64,000 nt of DNA from Comamonadaceae bacterium (GCA_947453965.1 CANGIQ010000013.1:1-64000), one strand, 5' to 3'; positions 44,711 through 53,931 are shown, numbered from the stretch's first letter. Made by a program: numbers and translations. Notes: generated from the letters alone by a model not told the origin.

Positions 44711-45673
44711 ATGAAACTCATCTTTCAATGCCTTCGCTTGACTCTGCTGATCGTTTGTTCGCTGCTGGCACTGGCGCATGCGCAAGACAAGCCTGCACTC
44801 AAAATTGTGGTCGGCTTTCCGCCCGGTGGATCGGCCGACGTGCTGGCGAGGCTCGTTGCCGATGGCATGCGCGAAGACTTCAGCTCGGTCACGGTGGACA
44901 ACAAAACAGGCGCGGGCGGGCGCATTGCCCTGTCTTTTGTGAAAGCCGCCAAACCCGATGGCCAAACCGTGATCGTGCTGCCCAGCGGCCCCATGGTGTT
45001 ATTCCCCCATGTGTACAAAAAGCTGGACTACGACGCGGTGAAAGACTTCACGCCTTTGTCGCAACTCGCACGCTTTCAGTTTGGCGTGGTCTCGGGCCCA
45101 GCCTCCAACGTCAAAACTGTGGCCGAGATGATCAGCAAAGCACGCACCGACCCCAGCACCGCCAGCTACGGCACCCCAGGCCAGGGCACGCTGCCGCACT
45201 TCATGGGCGTGATGCTGGAGCAAGCCGCAGGCATCTCGCTCAACCATGTGCCGTTTCAAGGCGGTGCGCCTGCCAACAATGCCTTGCTCGGGGGCCACAT
45301 TGGCTACAAATTTGATGTGGTGTCTGAAACCGCCGAACTGCACCGCAACCAAAAGGTGCGCATCATTGCAGTGACGGGCTCTCAACGCGACCCGCAAGTG
45401 CCCGAAGTGCCCACCTTGAAAGAAGCAGGCATTGCCATGGAAGCCACGGCTTGGTTTGCCATGTATGGCCCGGCCCACATGAAGCCTGAAGTCTTGCAAC
45501 GCTTGGAAAAATCGGCCATGAAAGCCATGAGCGACCCCGCCATGCGCGAGCGCATGCTTAAACTCGGTTACGAACCCATTGGCTCGAACGCGGCCCAATT
45601 GGCAGCCGCGCAACAAGCCGATTTGAAACGCTGGGAAAAACCCATCAAAGCCACCGGCGTGTCGCTGGACTAG
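44711..45673 (+). CDS. Bug family tripartite tricarboxylate transporter binding protein
   Basis: A 320-residue periplasmic binding protein of the TctC/Bug family. The signal peptide is KLIFQCLRLTLLIVCSLLALAHAQ. Family motifs are IVVGFPPGGSADVLARLVADG near residue 32, NKTGAGGRIA near 63, and the late EVPTLKEAGIAMEATAWFAMYGPA. It binds a carboxylate and normally hands it to a TctAB permease, not seen in the window. ATG 44711 is preferred over the TTG three codons earlier. Confidence 0.93.
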   Translation: MKLIFQCLRLTLLIVCSLLALAHAQDKPALKIVVGFPPGGSADVLARLVADGMREDFSSVTVDNKTGAGGRIALSFVKAAKPDGQTVIVLPSGPMVLFPHVYKKLDYDAVKDFTPLSQLARFQFGVVSGPASNVKTVAEMISKARTDPSTASYGTPGQGTLPHFMGVMLEQAAGISLNHVPFQGGAPANNALLGGHIGYKFDVVSETAELHRNQKVRIIAVTGSQRDPQVPEVPTLKEAGIAMEATAWFAMYGPAHMKPEVLQRLEKSAMKAMSDPAMRERMLKLGYEPIGSNAAQLAAAQQADLKRWEKPIKATGVSLD

Positions 45674-46687
45674 ATGGACCCAACCCCATCACACCCTATG
45701 ACATACCGTATGACACACCCACCCACTCTCCTACGCACCATGGCTCTGGCCCTGGCCTGCCTCAGCCCTTTTTCTGCAGCTTGGGCGCAAGCCCCCAGCT
45801 TTCCAAACAAACCCGTCAAGCTGATCAACAGCTTTCCACCGGGCGGCCCGTCTGACATCTTGGCCCGCTCTTTGGGCGAAGCCATGCAGCAAACCTTGAA
45901 GCAGCCCTTTGTGGTGGAAAACCGCCCTGGCGCCGGTGGCAACCTGGGCGCTGACCTGGTCGCCAAAAGCGCACCCGACGGCCACACCGTGTTGATTGGC
46001 ATCGACACCACCTTCACCATCAACCCCGGCATTTACAAGAACATGCCCTACAAGTTGAGTGACCTCAAGCCGGTGATGATCATCGCGTCGTCGGGTTTGT
46101 TGATTGGCGTGAACCCCGCCACGCAAATCAAAACCATGAACGACTTGATCGCTCGCGGACGTGGCAAGGGCTTGACCTTCAGCTCGGGCAGCAACGGCAG
46201 CCCCGGCCACTTGGCCGCCGAGATTTTTGGTGATGCCGCCAAAGTCAAAGTGACCCATGTGCCCTACAAGGGCAACACACCCGCTGTGACCGCCGTGATC
46301 TCGGGTGAAGTCGATGGCGGCGTGCTGGCCACGCCTGGCATGTTGCCCTTCGTCAAAGCCGACAAGATGAACGCCTTGGCAGTGACCAGCCGCAAGCGCT
46401 CACCGCTCGCACCCGATGTGCCCACCGTGGCCGAGCTGGGTTTGAAAGAGTTGTCGCTCGAAGTGTTCTACATCGCCATGGTGCCCACCGCCACACCGCC
46501 CGAGGTGGTGGCCGTGTTGCAAAAAGCCATGGCCGAGGCCCTGGCACGCCCTGACATCAAAACACGTTTGGACGGTTTGGACTTGGTCATCGAAGCGGAA
46601 ACCGGCAACGCCGCTGCGCAGCGTCTGGAAAACCTGCGCAACCGCTACACGCCCATCATCAAATCCACCGGCATGCAAATCGAATAA
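45674..46687 (+). CDS. Bug family tripartite tricarboxylate transporter binding protein, second copy
   Basis: A 337-residue Bug/TctC protein. After about 20 extra residues comes a signal peptide (TMALALACLSPFSAAWAQA), then KLINSFPPGGPSDILARSLGEA and NRPGAGGNLGADLVAKSAPDG. It starts directly after the previous stop (TAGATG), so it is co-translated; a start at the ATG at 45698 is also possible. It is only distantly like the first copy, so this is not a recent tandem duplication, and the two may bind different ligands. Confidence 0.93.
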   Translation: MDPTPSHPMTYRMTHPPTLLRTMALALACLSPFSAAWAQAPSFPNKPVKLINSFPPGGPSDILARSLGEAMQQTLKQPFVVENRPGAGGNLGADLVAKSAPDGHTVLIGIDTTFTINPGIYKNMPYKLSDLKPVMIIASSGLLIGVNPATQIKTMNDLIARGRGKGLTFSSGSNGSPGHLAAEIFGDAAKVKVTHVPYKGNTPAVTAVISGEVDGGVLATPGMLPFVKADKMNALAVTSRKRSPLAPDVPTVAELGLKELSLEVFYIAMVPTATPPEVVAVLQKAMAEALARPDIKTRLDGLDLVIEAETGNAAAQRLENLRNRYTPIIKSTGMQIE

Positions 46688-46699
46688 TTTTTACGCCTC

Positions 46700-48028
46700 A
46701 TGACACAACGTCCCAACATCATCTTCATCGTCGCCGACGACTTAGGCTTTGCCGACTTGGGCTGCTACGGCGGTCGCGATGCCAAATTTGGCCCCGTCTC
46801 CCCGGTGCTGGACGGCCTAGCCGCCAAGGGCTTGCGCTTGACCGAAGGCTATGCCAACTCGCCCGTGTGCTCACCCACCCGCTTTGCGCTGATGACGGCG
46901 CGCTACCAATACCGCTTGCGCGGCGCGGCCGAAGAACCCATCAACAGCCGCAGCAAAGGCAGCACCACCCTCGGCCTGCCGCCCGAGCACCCATCCCTGC
47001 CCTCGCTGCTCAAAGACAGCGGCTATCGCACCGCCTTGATTGGCAAATGGCACTTGGGCTACCCACCCTCGTTCAGCCCCATCCAATCAGGCTATGAAGA
47101 GTTTTACGGACCGATGGCCGGTGGCGTGGACTATTTCAGCCATTGCAGCGGCAACGGCAGCCACGACCTGTACCAAGGGGAACAAGAGCACCCGGAAGAA
47201 GGCTACCTGACCGATTTGTTGTCCAAGCGCGCCGTCGACTACGTCGAACGCATGGCGCCCGGTGCAGCACAAGGCACGCCTTTTTTCTTGAGCCTGCACT
47301 ACACCGCCCCGCACTGGCCCTGGGAAACCCGCGAAGACCACGCCCTGGCCGAAGAAGTCAAAAGCAATTTGTTCCATCTGCACGGCGGCAATATCCACAC
47401 CTACCACCGCATGATCCACCACATGGACGAAGGCATTGGTTGGGTCATGCAAGCGCTGGAGCGCACCGGCCAGCTCGACAACACCTTGGTGGTCTTCACC
47501 AGCGACAACGGTGGCGAGCGCTTCAGCGACAACTGGCCCTTGGTCGGCGGCAAGATGGACTTGACCGAAGGCGGCATCCGTGTGCCCTGGATTGCCCATT
47601 GGCCTGCGGTGATTGCGCCTGGCGGTGTGAGCCCACAGCACTGCATGACCATGGACTGGTCCGCCACCATGCTCGAACTCGGCGGCGCCACGCCCGATCC
47701 AGACCACCCGCTAGACGGTGTGTCGCTCACCGCGGTGCTGCGCGATGCCTCGCACCAGTTTGACCGCCCGCTGCACTGGCGCATGAACCACCGGGGCCAA
47801 CGCGCCATGCGTCATGGCGATTGGAAGTATTTGCGCGTCGACGGCAACGACTACCTGTTCAACATCCCCGCCGATGAACGTGAACGCGCCAACCTCGGTG
47901 GACGTCAACCCGAACGCCTGCAAGCCATGCGCCAAGCCTGGGAAGACTGGCATGCCACCATGCCGCCAATTCCTGAAGATGCAACAGTGAGTCTGGGCTA
48001 CTCGGTCAAAGACATGCCTCAACGCTGA
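46700..48028 (+). CDS. Sulfatase family protein
   Basis: A 442-residue arylsulfatase-type hydrolase. The formylglycine signature is C57-S-P-T-R61 (NSPVCSPTRFALMTARYQYR). The metal-binding start is IIFIVADDLGFADLGCYGG, and later GKWHLGYPP and VVFTSDNGGER fit. No signal peptide is present, so it should act in the cytoplasm on an imported sulfate ester. A formylglycine-generating enzyme is needed but not in the window. It starts 12 nt after a Bug gene and a SulP transporter follows, which suggests one operon. Confidence 0.92.
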   Translation: MTQRPNIIFIVADDLGFADLGCYGGRDAKFGPVSPVLDGLAAKGLRLTEGYANSPVCSPTRFALMTARYQYRLRGAAEEPINSRSKGSTTLGLPPEHPSLPSLLKDSGYRTALIGKWHLGYPPSFSPIQSGYEEFYGPMAGGVDYFSHCSGNGSHDLYQGEQEHPEEGYLTDLLSKRAVDYVERMAPGAAQGTPFFLSLHYTAPHWPWETREDHALAEEVKSNLFHLHGGNIHTYHRMIHHMDEGIGWVMQALERTGQLDNTLVVFTSDNGGERFSDNWPLVGGKMDLTEGGIRVPWIAHWPAVIAPGGVSPQHCMTMDWSATMLELGGATPDPDHPLDGVSLTAVLRDASHQFDRPLHWRMNHRGQRAMRHGDWKYLRVDGNDYLFNIPADERERANLGGRQPERLQAMRQAWEDWHATMPPIPEDATVSLGYSVKDMPQR

Positions 48029-48060
48029 TCGCAGCCCCTGTCTCCGATTACGATAAAGGC

Positions 48061-49743
48061 ATGCGTCACTTGAAACACGGGCTGCCGTTTTTACACTGGC
48101 CGCGACCCAGCACCGAGCTGCTGCGCAGCGAAGCCTTCGCGGGCTTGAGCGTGGGCTTGATGGTCATCCCCCAAGGCGTGGCCTATGCCGCCTTGGCGGG
48201 CATGCCCTTGATCACCGGCATTTATGCGTCGCTGCTACCCGCCTTGGTGGCGGTGCTGTTCAGTGCGTCGAGCCGTTTGTCGGTGGGGCCCACTGCCTTG
48301 ACTTCGATTTTGGTGGCGGCCTCGCTCACGGGCATGGCCACGCCGGGTAGCGCCGGATGGATCAACCTCACGGTGTGGCTGTCACTCATGACGGGCTTGC
48401 TGCAAGTGGGGCTGGGTTTTGCACGCTTTGGCTGGTTGCTGAACTTGGTCAGCTCGCCAGTACTCATGGCCTTCACACAAGGTGCGGGCGTGTTGATCAT
48501 TGCGTCGCAACTCCCGGCTTTGCTGGGGCTCACACAAGGATGGGCATCGCTGCTCAACCCTGGTTCGATCGACATGGCCAGCTTGATGTTTGGCCTGACC
48601 ACCTTGATTTTGTTGATTTTGGCGCGGCGCTGGCGGCCCACGTTTCCCACGGTGTTGGTGGTGGTCTTAGGCGCAGCAGGCTTGAGTAGTTTGTTCGGAC
48701 TCGAAGCGCAAGGCAGCCATGTGGTGGGCGCCTTGCCGCAAGGGCTGCCCAGTCTCTACCTGCCCACCTGGGTCGATTGGGAGGTGTTCAAACAATTGGT
48801 ACTGCCCACGCTCGTCATCACCTTGGTGAGTTTTTTAGAAACTGCATCGAGCGCCAAAGTGGACAACGACCGCAGCGGCAAACGCTGGGACCAAGACCAA
48901 GACCTGATCGGCCAAGGGCTGGGCAAAATCGCCTCCGGTTTGTGTGGTGCGTTTCCGACCAGCTCCTCGTTCTCGCGTTCGGCCCTCAATTTGTACGCGG
49001 GTGCGCAATCCGCGTGGGCCAACATTTTTTCAGTCCTCGTGATTTTGTTGACCTTGCTGCTGTTCACCACGGTGCTGCATCCGGTGCCGCAATCGGTGTT
49101 GGCCGCCATCGTGGTGGCCGCGGTGATGGGACTGATCAAACCACGCGCCTTTGTGCAGCTCTACACCATCAACCGGGTGGAAGCAGCCACTGCCGTCGTG
49201 ACCTTTGTCATTACCTTGCTCTCAGCCCCTCGCTTGTATTGGGGCGTGTTGGCAGGTGTATTGATGGGCTTGAGCCACTTTTTGCACACCCGCTTGCACC
49301 CGCGGATCATTGAAGTGGGCTTGCATGCCGATGGCAGCCTGCGCGATCGACACCTGTGGAAGTTACCTCCATTAGCCAACCACCTCTATGCGCTGCGCAT
49401 GGATGCGGAGCTCGACTTTGCAGCGGCCAGCACACTGGAGCGCGCCATCATGGAGCACCTGACACAGCACCCCGATGTGCGCCATGTATGCTTATTCGCA
49501 CTGCCCATCAACCGCATTGACGCCACCGGTGTAGAGACCTTGAGCAAGCTCGAAGCCATGCTGCAAGAACGCACCATCACCCTGCACATCAGCGGCATGA
49601 AGCTGCCCGTCGAAACCGTGCTGCGCCGCGCAGGATGCCTGAAAGATCACGCGGGTTTGCGCATGTACCGCACCGATGCGGAAGCGATTCAACAGCTGCG
49701 GCAGTTGGAGACTTTGCCTGCGGACATGGGGTGGTGTATCTAG
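48061..49743 (+). CDS. SulP family sulfate permease with STAS domain
   Basis: A 560-residue transporter of the sulfate permease type. The N-terminal motif FAGLSVGLMVIPQGVAYAALAGMPLITGIYASLLPA is split over residues 23-60 and is typical of true sulfate permeases, then ASGLCGAFPTSSSFSRSALN near 300. The STAS domain is at the end (LPINRIDATGVETLSKLEAML). It lies 32 nt after the sulfatase gene. It might export or import the sulfate released. It differs clearly from the SulP at 34-36 kb. Confidence 0.92.
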   Translation: MRHLKHGLPFLHWPRPSTELLRSEAFAGLSVGLMVIPQGVAYAALAGMPLITGIYASLLPALVAVLFSASSRLSVGPTALTSILVAASLTGMATPGSAGWINLTVWLSLMTGLLQVGLGFARFGWLLNLVSSPVLMAFTQGAGVLIIASQLPALLGLTQGWASLLNPGSIDMASLMFGLTTLILLILARRWRPTFPTVLVVVLGAAGLSSLFGLEAQGSHVVGALPQGLPSLYLPTWVDWEVFKQLVLPTLVITLVSFLETASSAKVDNDRSGKRWDQDQDLIGQGLGKIASGLCGAFPTSSSFSRSALNLYAGAQSAWANIFSVLVILLTLLLFTTVLHPVPQSVLAAIVVAAVMGLIKPRAFVQLYTINRVEAATAVVTFVITLLSAPRLYWGVLAGVLMGLSHFLHTRLHPRIIEVGLHADGSLRDRHLWKLPPLANHLYALRMDAELDFAAASTLERAIMEHLTQHPDVRHVCLFALPINRIDATGVETLSKLEAMLQERTITLHISGMKLPVETVLRRAGCLKDHAGLRMYRTDAEAIQQLRQLETLPADMGWCI

Positions 49744-50072
49744 GCATGAGCCGCAGAGCGAAGCACTTCGCTAGCCCATTGATTCAAACTCTTCCCCGCC
49801 GCTTGCGCCGCCACCAACGCCGCCCCATGTGTTTCAGGCGGCACACGCAGCATGAGCTTGCCTGATGCGGGCTTTTCGGGCGTGATGCCTTGGGCTTTGC
49901 AGTCGTTCAAAAAGTCGTCAATGGCCACTTCAAATTCTTGGCGAAGTTCGAACACGGTTTCGCCATGAAAGCTGATGATGCTGCGTAACCCCAAAACGCG
50001 GCCCACAAAGATGTTGTCGCGCTCATCAAACTCGATGCGGGCAATGTAGTTTTTGTAGGTCATGGTGTTCAT
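49740..50072 (-). CDS. hicB: HicB family antitoxin
   Basis: A 110-residue antitoxin. The N-terminal partial RNase H-like fold has YIARIEFDERDNIFVGRVLGLRSIISFHGETV, in pieces, and DFLNDCKAQG; a C-terminal ribbon-helix-helix (KLMLRVPPETHGAALVAAQA, LNQWASEVL) binds DNA. Its start overlaps the hicA stop by 4 nt. Its last codon overlaps the convergent SulP gene by 4 nt. Confidence 0.93.
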   Translation of the reverse strand: MNTMTYKNYIARIEFDERDNIFVGRVLGLRSIISFHGETVFELRQEFEVAIDDFLNDCKAQGITPEKPASGKLMLRVPPETHGAALVAAQAAGKSLNQWASEVLRSAAHA

Positions 50073-50353
50073 GGCTTCACTCCGATTCGTTCTAACAACT
50101 CGCGCACTTCTTCCACTTGATACCGCTTAGCTTCTTTGCCTGGATGCGGACGATGACAACGCCATTGCTCGCTCTTGAGGATGATCTTGACGCGTGAGCC
50201 TTCTCGCTCATGCACCTCACCACCTAGGGCTACCAGCAGCGACTCAATGTCTGCAAACACTAACGAGGCCGAAGTGGGCTTCGCAAACACAGCGCATAGC
50301 GTTTTGCGGTGCTTGGTGTTGACGCGAACAATGCTATCAAAAAGTGCAAGCAT
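50069..50353 (-). CDS. hicA: HicA family toxin
   Basis: A 94-residue member of the HicA mRNA interferase family, in the long form starting VNTKHRKTLCAVFAKPTSASLVFADIESLLVAL. The double-stranded RNA-binding-like fold is kept, but the canonical catalytic His after Gly-Ser is Arg here (EGSRVKIIL); histidines occur later in RCHRPHP. It precedes hicB. The ATG at 50353 lies 22 nt from a palindrome shared with the polymerase gene. Confidence 0.9.
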   Translation of the reverse strand: MLALFDSIVRVNTKHRKTLCAVFAKPTSASLVFADIESLLVALGGEVHEREGSRVKIILKSEQWRCHRPHPGKEAKRYQVEEVRELLERIGVKP

Positions 50354-50375
50354 AAACAACACCCTTCAAATATTA

Positions 50376-50391
50376 CTGTGTTTAAATACAG
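50376..50391. promoter_or_regulatory. LexA-type SOS box
   Basis: CTGT-N8-ACAG, the standard proteobacterial LexA site, extended to ATTACTGT-N8-ACAGTAAT with perfect 8-bp arms (50372-50395). It lies 5 nt before the polymerase start codon and 22 nt before hicA. It should repress the polymerase in undamaged cells. HicB binding is an alternative. Confidence 0.8.
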
Positions 50392-50396
50392 TAATT

Positions 50397-51704
50397 ATGT
50401 TGCGATCCCTCTTCGTCGACTTCAACAGCTACTTCGCGTCGGTTGAACAGCAGCTCAACCCGGCGTTGCGTGGGCGCCCTGTTGGCGTGGTGCCGGTGAT
50501 GGCCGACACCTCGTGCTGCATTGCTGCGAGCTATGAGGCCAAGGTGTTGGGCATTGGCACGGGCACGGGTGTCGCTGAAGCCAAGCGCTTGTGCCCCGAC
50601 ATTGCCATCGTGCTGGCTGATCACGCCAAATACGTCGAGGTGCACCACCGTGCGGTGGCAGTGGTCGACAGCATCGCGCCCGTGCGCCAAGTGCTGTCGA
50701 TTGACGAGATGGAATGTGAGCTCACCGGTCGCTGGCAACACCGCGCGCGCGCAGTGGCATTGGCAGAGCGCATCAAAACTGAGCTGTTGACGCATGTGGG
50801 CGAGTGCATGCGCACGTCCGTGGGCATTGCGCCCAACACGCTGCTGGCCAAACTGGCGTCGAACATGCAGAAACCCAATGGCCTGACGGTGATTGAGTTG
50901 CACGAACTGCCAGCGCGTTTGTATGAGCTGCCACCCAAGGCCATCAGCGGCATAGGCCCGCGCATGGTGCAGCGATTGGCGCGCTGCGGCATTCACACCA
51001 TGGCGGAGTTGTACGCAGCCCCCCGCGAACTGCTGCGCACAGCATGGGGCGGCGTGGCGGGTGCCGAGATGTACGACAAGCTGCGCGGCCAGTGGTACGG
51101 CCCACGCGAGAAGGTGGCCAAGTCGTTGGGGCACTCACACGTGCTGCCACCCGATTTACGCCACCCCGCAGGTGCGTTTGCGGTGTTAAACCGCTTGACG
51201 CAAAAAGCCGCCATGCGATTGCGCAAGCAAAACGTGTACGCCACCAGCATGAGCGTGCATGTGCGCTGCCGCAGAGGACGCGCAGGACACACAGGCGACG
51301 AGCGTGCCGCACAGGTGGGCGAAACCCAAGACACCGCGTTCTTGTTGCACACGCTCGAACAGCTATGGCACAGCGGCCTGCACTTGCTGCCTCAGCCTGT
51401 CATGGTCGGCGTGCAACTGCATGGCTTGATTGAAGCAGGTCAACACACCGGTGATTTGTTTGGTTTTGATGAAGCCACGGCAGACGCGCAAGCTGTGACT
51501 GCGCCTGCTGGCTCACTGTCCGCACGTACAGCCCAAGGCATGGCCCCTTTGCGCGACCGTCGCAAACTGCTCGCAACCATCGACACACTCAATGGCAAGC
51601 ACGGCAAAAACACGGTGTATTTCGCCAGCGCCCAAGCGGGGCTTGACCACGCGCCGATGCGGATTGCGTTTAACCGGATTCCTGATTTGGAATCCGAGCG
51701 TTAG
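50397..51704 (+). CDS. Y-family DNA polymerase (DinB/UmuC-like)
   Basis: A 435-residue translesion polymerase. Catalytic acids are in LFVDFNSYFASVEQ (Asp8) and LSIDEMECEL near residue 100. The palm and fingers continue with TSVGIAPNTLLAKLASNMQKP and a helix-hairpin-helix AISGIGPRMVQRL near 182. The C-terminal little-finger region is longer than in DinB and lacks an obvious beta-clamp peptide. The group is often annotated as UmuC-like without UmuD; no umuD is next to it. A LexA box overlaps its promoter. Confidence 0.9.
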   Translation: MLRSLFVDFNSYFASVEQQLNPALRGRPVGVVPVMADTSCCIAASYEAKVLGIGTGTGVAEAKRLCPDIAIVLADHAKYVEVHHRAVAVVDSIAPVRQVLSIDEMECELTGRWQHRARAVALAERIKTELLTHVGECMRTSVGIAPNTLLAKLASNMQKPNGLTVIELHELPARLYELPPKAISGIGPRMVQRLARCGIHTMAELYAAPRELLRTAWGGVAGAEMYDKLRGQWYGPREKVAKSLGHSHVLPPDLRHPAGAFAVLNRLTQKAAMRLRKQNVYATSMSVHVRCRRGRAGHTGDERAAQVGETQDTAFLLHTLEQLWHSGLHLLPQPVMVGVQLHGLIEAGQHTGDLFGFDEATADAQAVTAPAGSLSARTAQGMAPLRDRRKLLATIDTLNGKHGKNTVYFASAQAGLDHAPMRIAFNRIPDLESER

Positions 51705-51710
51705 CCCAGG

Positions 51711-52580
51711 TCAAGCCGTGACGATCCAGCCCTCCAAGGGGTCGCACGCGGGTAGGCCATAACGCACATCGCCTGCTTCGTATTGGGCTTGCGCCCAAGC
51801 TGCTTGCACCAAGCACAACACCGCATCCAAGCTGTCGCCACTGGCGTCATCGACCAAGGTGTCGTGTTGAGCGTGCGTGAGTTTGAGGCGCAGGCCCAAG
51901 CGGGTTTGACCAACCTCCAACATTTGCAGCAATTGCTTACGCGCAATCAAACGATCAGCGGTTTGCTTGGCTTTATCGTCGCTTTTGTAGCTGGTGTTGC
52001 CAATCAACTCACGCGCCAACAGGCCGGGATAGGCTTCGAGCGCAACACGCGATGTGGCGGCATTGGAGAGGGGATCGTCTTTCGGGTTGTCGACTGCATC
52101 AGGCACATGCAAGCCAGGCATGGAGACGCCCGCGTTGATCAACAGCGGCACGCCCGCATGCAGCATGTAGGCCACCGGCGGGTTGACCCATTTCATCGAG
52201 GGGCTCGACCCCGCAGGTGTGTCGGTGGCGCGGTGCGCAAATTTGCCGCCCACAGGGCGCGCATCGCAAAAGGCTTTGAAGGTGTCTCGAATCTCAGCGC
52301 GACTCAAGGCGGCGTAATGCCGCATGCAGGGCAACCAATCGGTGGGCCACTGCAAGGTCTCCACCAGCTCACGTGGCAAACCAAACGGCAAGTCAAAACC
52401 GCCCACCCATGCTTGAGGCAGTTGGAGCCAATCGGCAAAGCCTTCTAAGGTGTCAAAGCGCATCAGGCTTTGCAGATGCACACGCCAGCCTTGGGCATGG
52501 CCCAAGGCCAGCACAATGGGTTTGCGCTTGGAGGGGCTGCTGCTGAAATCGCAGCCAATCAGCAAAGACCCCGTGCTCAT
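51711..52580 (-). CDS. DUF429 domain protein
   Basis: A 289-residue cytoplasmic protein of the DUF429 family, which has a predicted RNase H-like fold. Visible acids are in IGCDFSSSPSKRKP at the start, VGGFDLPFGLP near residue 60 and DDASGDSLDAVLCLVQAAWA near 240, an arrangement like a nuclease site. Role unknown. ATG 52580 overlaps the DMT transporter stop by 4 nt. It ends the six-gene minus-strand run that includes folE. Confidence 0.85.
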   Translation of the reverse strand: MSTGSLLIGCDFSSSPSKRKPIVLALGHAQGWRVHLQSLMRFDTLEGFADWLQLPQAWVGGFDLPFGLPRELVETLQWPTDWLPCMRHYAALSRAEIRDTFKAFCDARPVGGKFAHRATDTPAGSSPSMKWVNPPVAYMLHAGVPLLINAGVSMPGLHVPDAVDNPKDDPLSNAATSRVALEAYPGLLARELIGNTSYKSDDKAKQTADRLIARKQLLQMLEVGQTRLGLRLKLTHAQHDTLVDDASGDSLDAVLCLVQAAWAQAQYEAGDVRYGLPACDPLEGWIVTA

Positions 52581-53482
52581 GCCAAGCCCAGCGCCATGAC
52601 GCCGCCCGCAATCAACACCGCCCCCAGCAAACGCAGCCAACGATCGCCCTCACCCAACAAGTGTCCGCCGAGCAAGGCCGCAAACAACATCGACACCTCA
52701 CGCGCAGGCGCGACATGCGACAACGGCGCAGTCTGCATGGCATAGAGCACCAACACATAGGACACAGGGCTGATCACGCCCACCACCACGGCGTACTTCC
52801 ACTGCTGGCGCCACAGCGAGCCAGCCGTAGGCCGATCGCGCAGCACGGCGGGGAGCAAAAACGCCAGACGCACAAAGTTGCCGAGGTAGTCCACCAGAAT
52901 GGGCGACATCCAAAGCATCTTCACCGCATAACCATCCACCACGGTGTAGCTGGCAATGAAGGCGCCAATCAACACGCCGTAGCGCAAGCCCGCGTGGCGA
53001 CGACGTTGTTGTTCCACTTGCTCTGGCGTGGATGCGTCAACACGACGCCAGTCAGCCAAGAACTGCGGGCCACCCGCGATCAAAAACACACCGCCCACCA
53101 CGCCCGCAATGCCCAAGGCGCCAGTCGAAGAAATGGATTCGCCCAACCACAGCAACGCCGCCAACGACGACAGCAAGGGCCCAGTGCCACGCGCCAGCGG
53201 GTACACCACGGTCAAGTCAGCACGTCGGTAACCGCGCAGCAAGGTGACGTAATACAAGACGTGCAACACGCCACTGCCGGCAATGAAAGACCACTCGCGC
53301 ACGCCCCAATGCGGCACCACGTCCCACCCCACCCAGGCGCCGACCGGGGCCCATACGACCATCATCACAAAAGCCGTGAAGAACGCAAAACGTGCGTCAC
53401 CGCCTGCTTTTTTGGCCGCGATGTTCCACAGGGCATGGATCAGCCCTGCGAGTAAGACGAGTGAAAAAGCGGTGGTGCTCAA
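52577..53482 (-). CDS. DMT superfamily (EamA-type) transporter
   Basis: A 301-residue membrane protein with ten predicted helices in two EamA repeats (ALWNIAAKKAGGDARFAFF near residue 17 and LRYGVLIGAFIASYTVVDGYAVK near 150). The family moves amino acids, sugars or metabolites; the substrate is unknown. It overlaps DUF429 by 4 nt and follows the BLUF gene by 19 nt on the same strand. Confidence 0.87.
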   Translation of the reverse strand: MSTTAFSLVLLAGLIHALWNIAAKKAGGDARFAFFTAFVMMVVWAPVGAWVGWDVVPHWGVREWSFIAGSGVLHVLYYVTLLRGYRRADLTVVYPLARGTGPLLSSLAALLWLGESISSTGALGIAGVVGGVFLIAGGPQFLADWRRVDASTPEQVEQQRRRHAGLRYGVLIGAFIASYTVVDGYAVKMLWMSPILVDYLGNFVRLAFLLPAVLRDRPTAGSLWRQQWKYAVVVGVISPVSYVLVLYAMQTAPLSHVAPAREVSMLFAALLGGHLLGEGDRWLRLLGAVLIAGGVMALGLA

Positions 53483-53501
53483 GCCCTTGGCCTGATGCGC
53501 A

Positions 53502-53927
53502 TCAGGCGCGGCCGATGATGGACGCGGTAGCCATCAGTTCTTCGAGCAAAGCGAAGGAAATTTTTCCAGACACCGAGTAAGGGTCGAGTTCGGCGGTTTC
53601 AGAGTACTTCAACACAATGGACGGGTTGAGTTTGTCCAAGCGCACTTGGCCCATGGTCCAGCCGCCGAAGCGACGTTCGCTGATTTCTTCATACGCCAAC
53701 ACCACCACGTCTTTGTGACGCGGATCTTTGACGATTTGGGTATACAGCGCGTTGACCTGATTGCGCCCGCCTTCGATGGCTTGCAAATAGATGCCACCGC
53801 CGTAGCACAGCACACCGGTGATGCCGTTGCTCAAGTTGTGCTCGCGCGAGCTGGCCAAGATAGATTCGGTGTGTTCAGGCGTTTCGGGATGAACTGAACG
53901 ACTCACGTACAACAAGCGAACGAGCAT
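53502..53927 (-). CDS. BLUF blue-light photoreceptor, short form
   Basis: A 141-residue stand-alone BLUF protein that binds FAD and senses blue light. All key positions match AppA: Tyr7 (LLYVSR), Asn31 (SREHNLSNG), Gln49 (IYLQAIEG), Trp90 and Met92 (GGWTMGQ). The C-terminal 40 residues form helices and have no enzyme domain, as in PixD/BlrB. It starts 4 nt after the folE stop, so it is coexpressed with GTP cyclohydrolase I. The output partner is unknown. Confidence 0.95.
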   Translation of the reverse strand: MLVRLLYVSRSVHPETPEHTESILASSREHNLSNGITGVLCYGGGIYLQAIEGGRNQVNALYTQIVKDPRHKDVVVLAYEEISERRFGGWTMGQVRLDKLNPSIVLKYSETAELDPYSVSGKISFALLEELMATASIIGRA

Positions 53928-53931
53928 GGCA

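Noticed and set aside
45674-46687. Recent tandem duplication of the Bug gene
   Set aside because: The two proteins share only family motifs and differ across most of their length, so any duplication is old.
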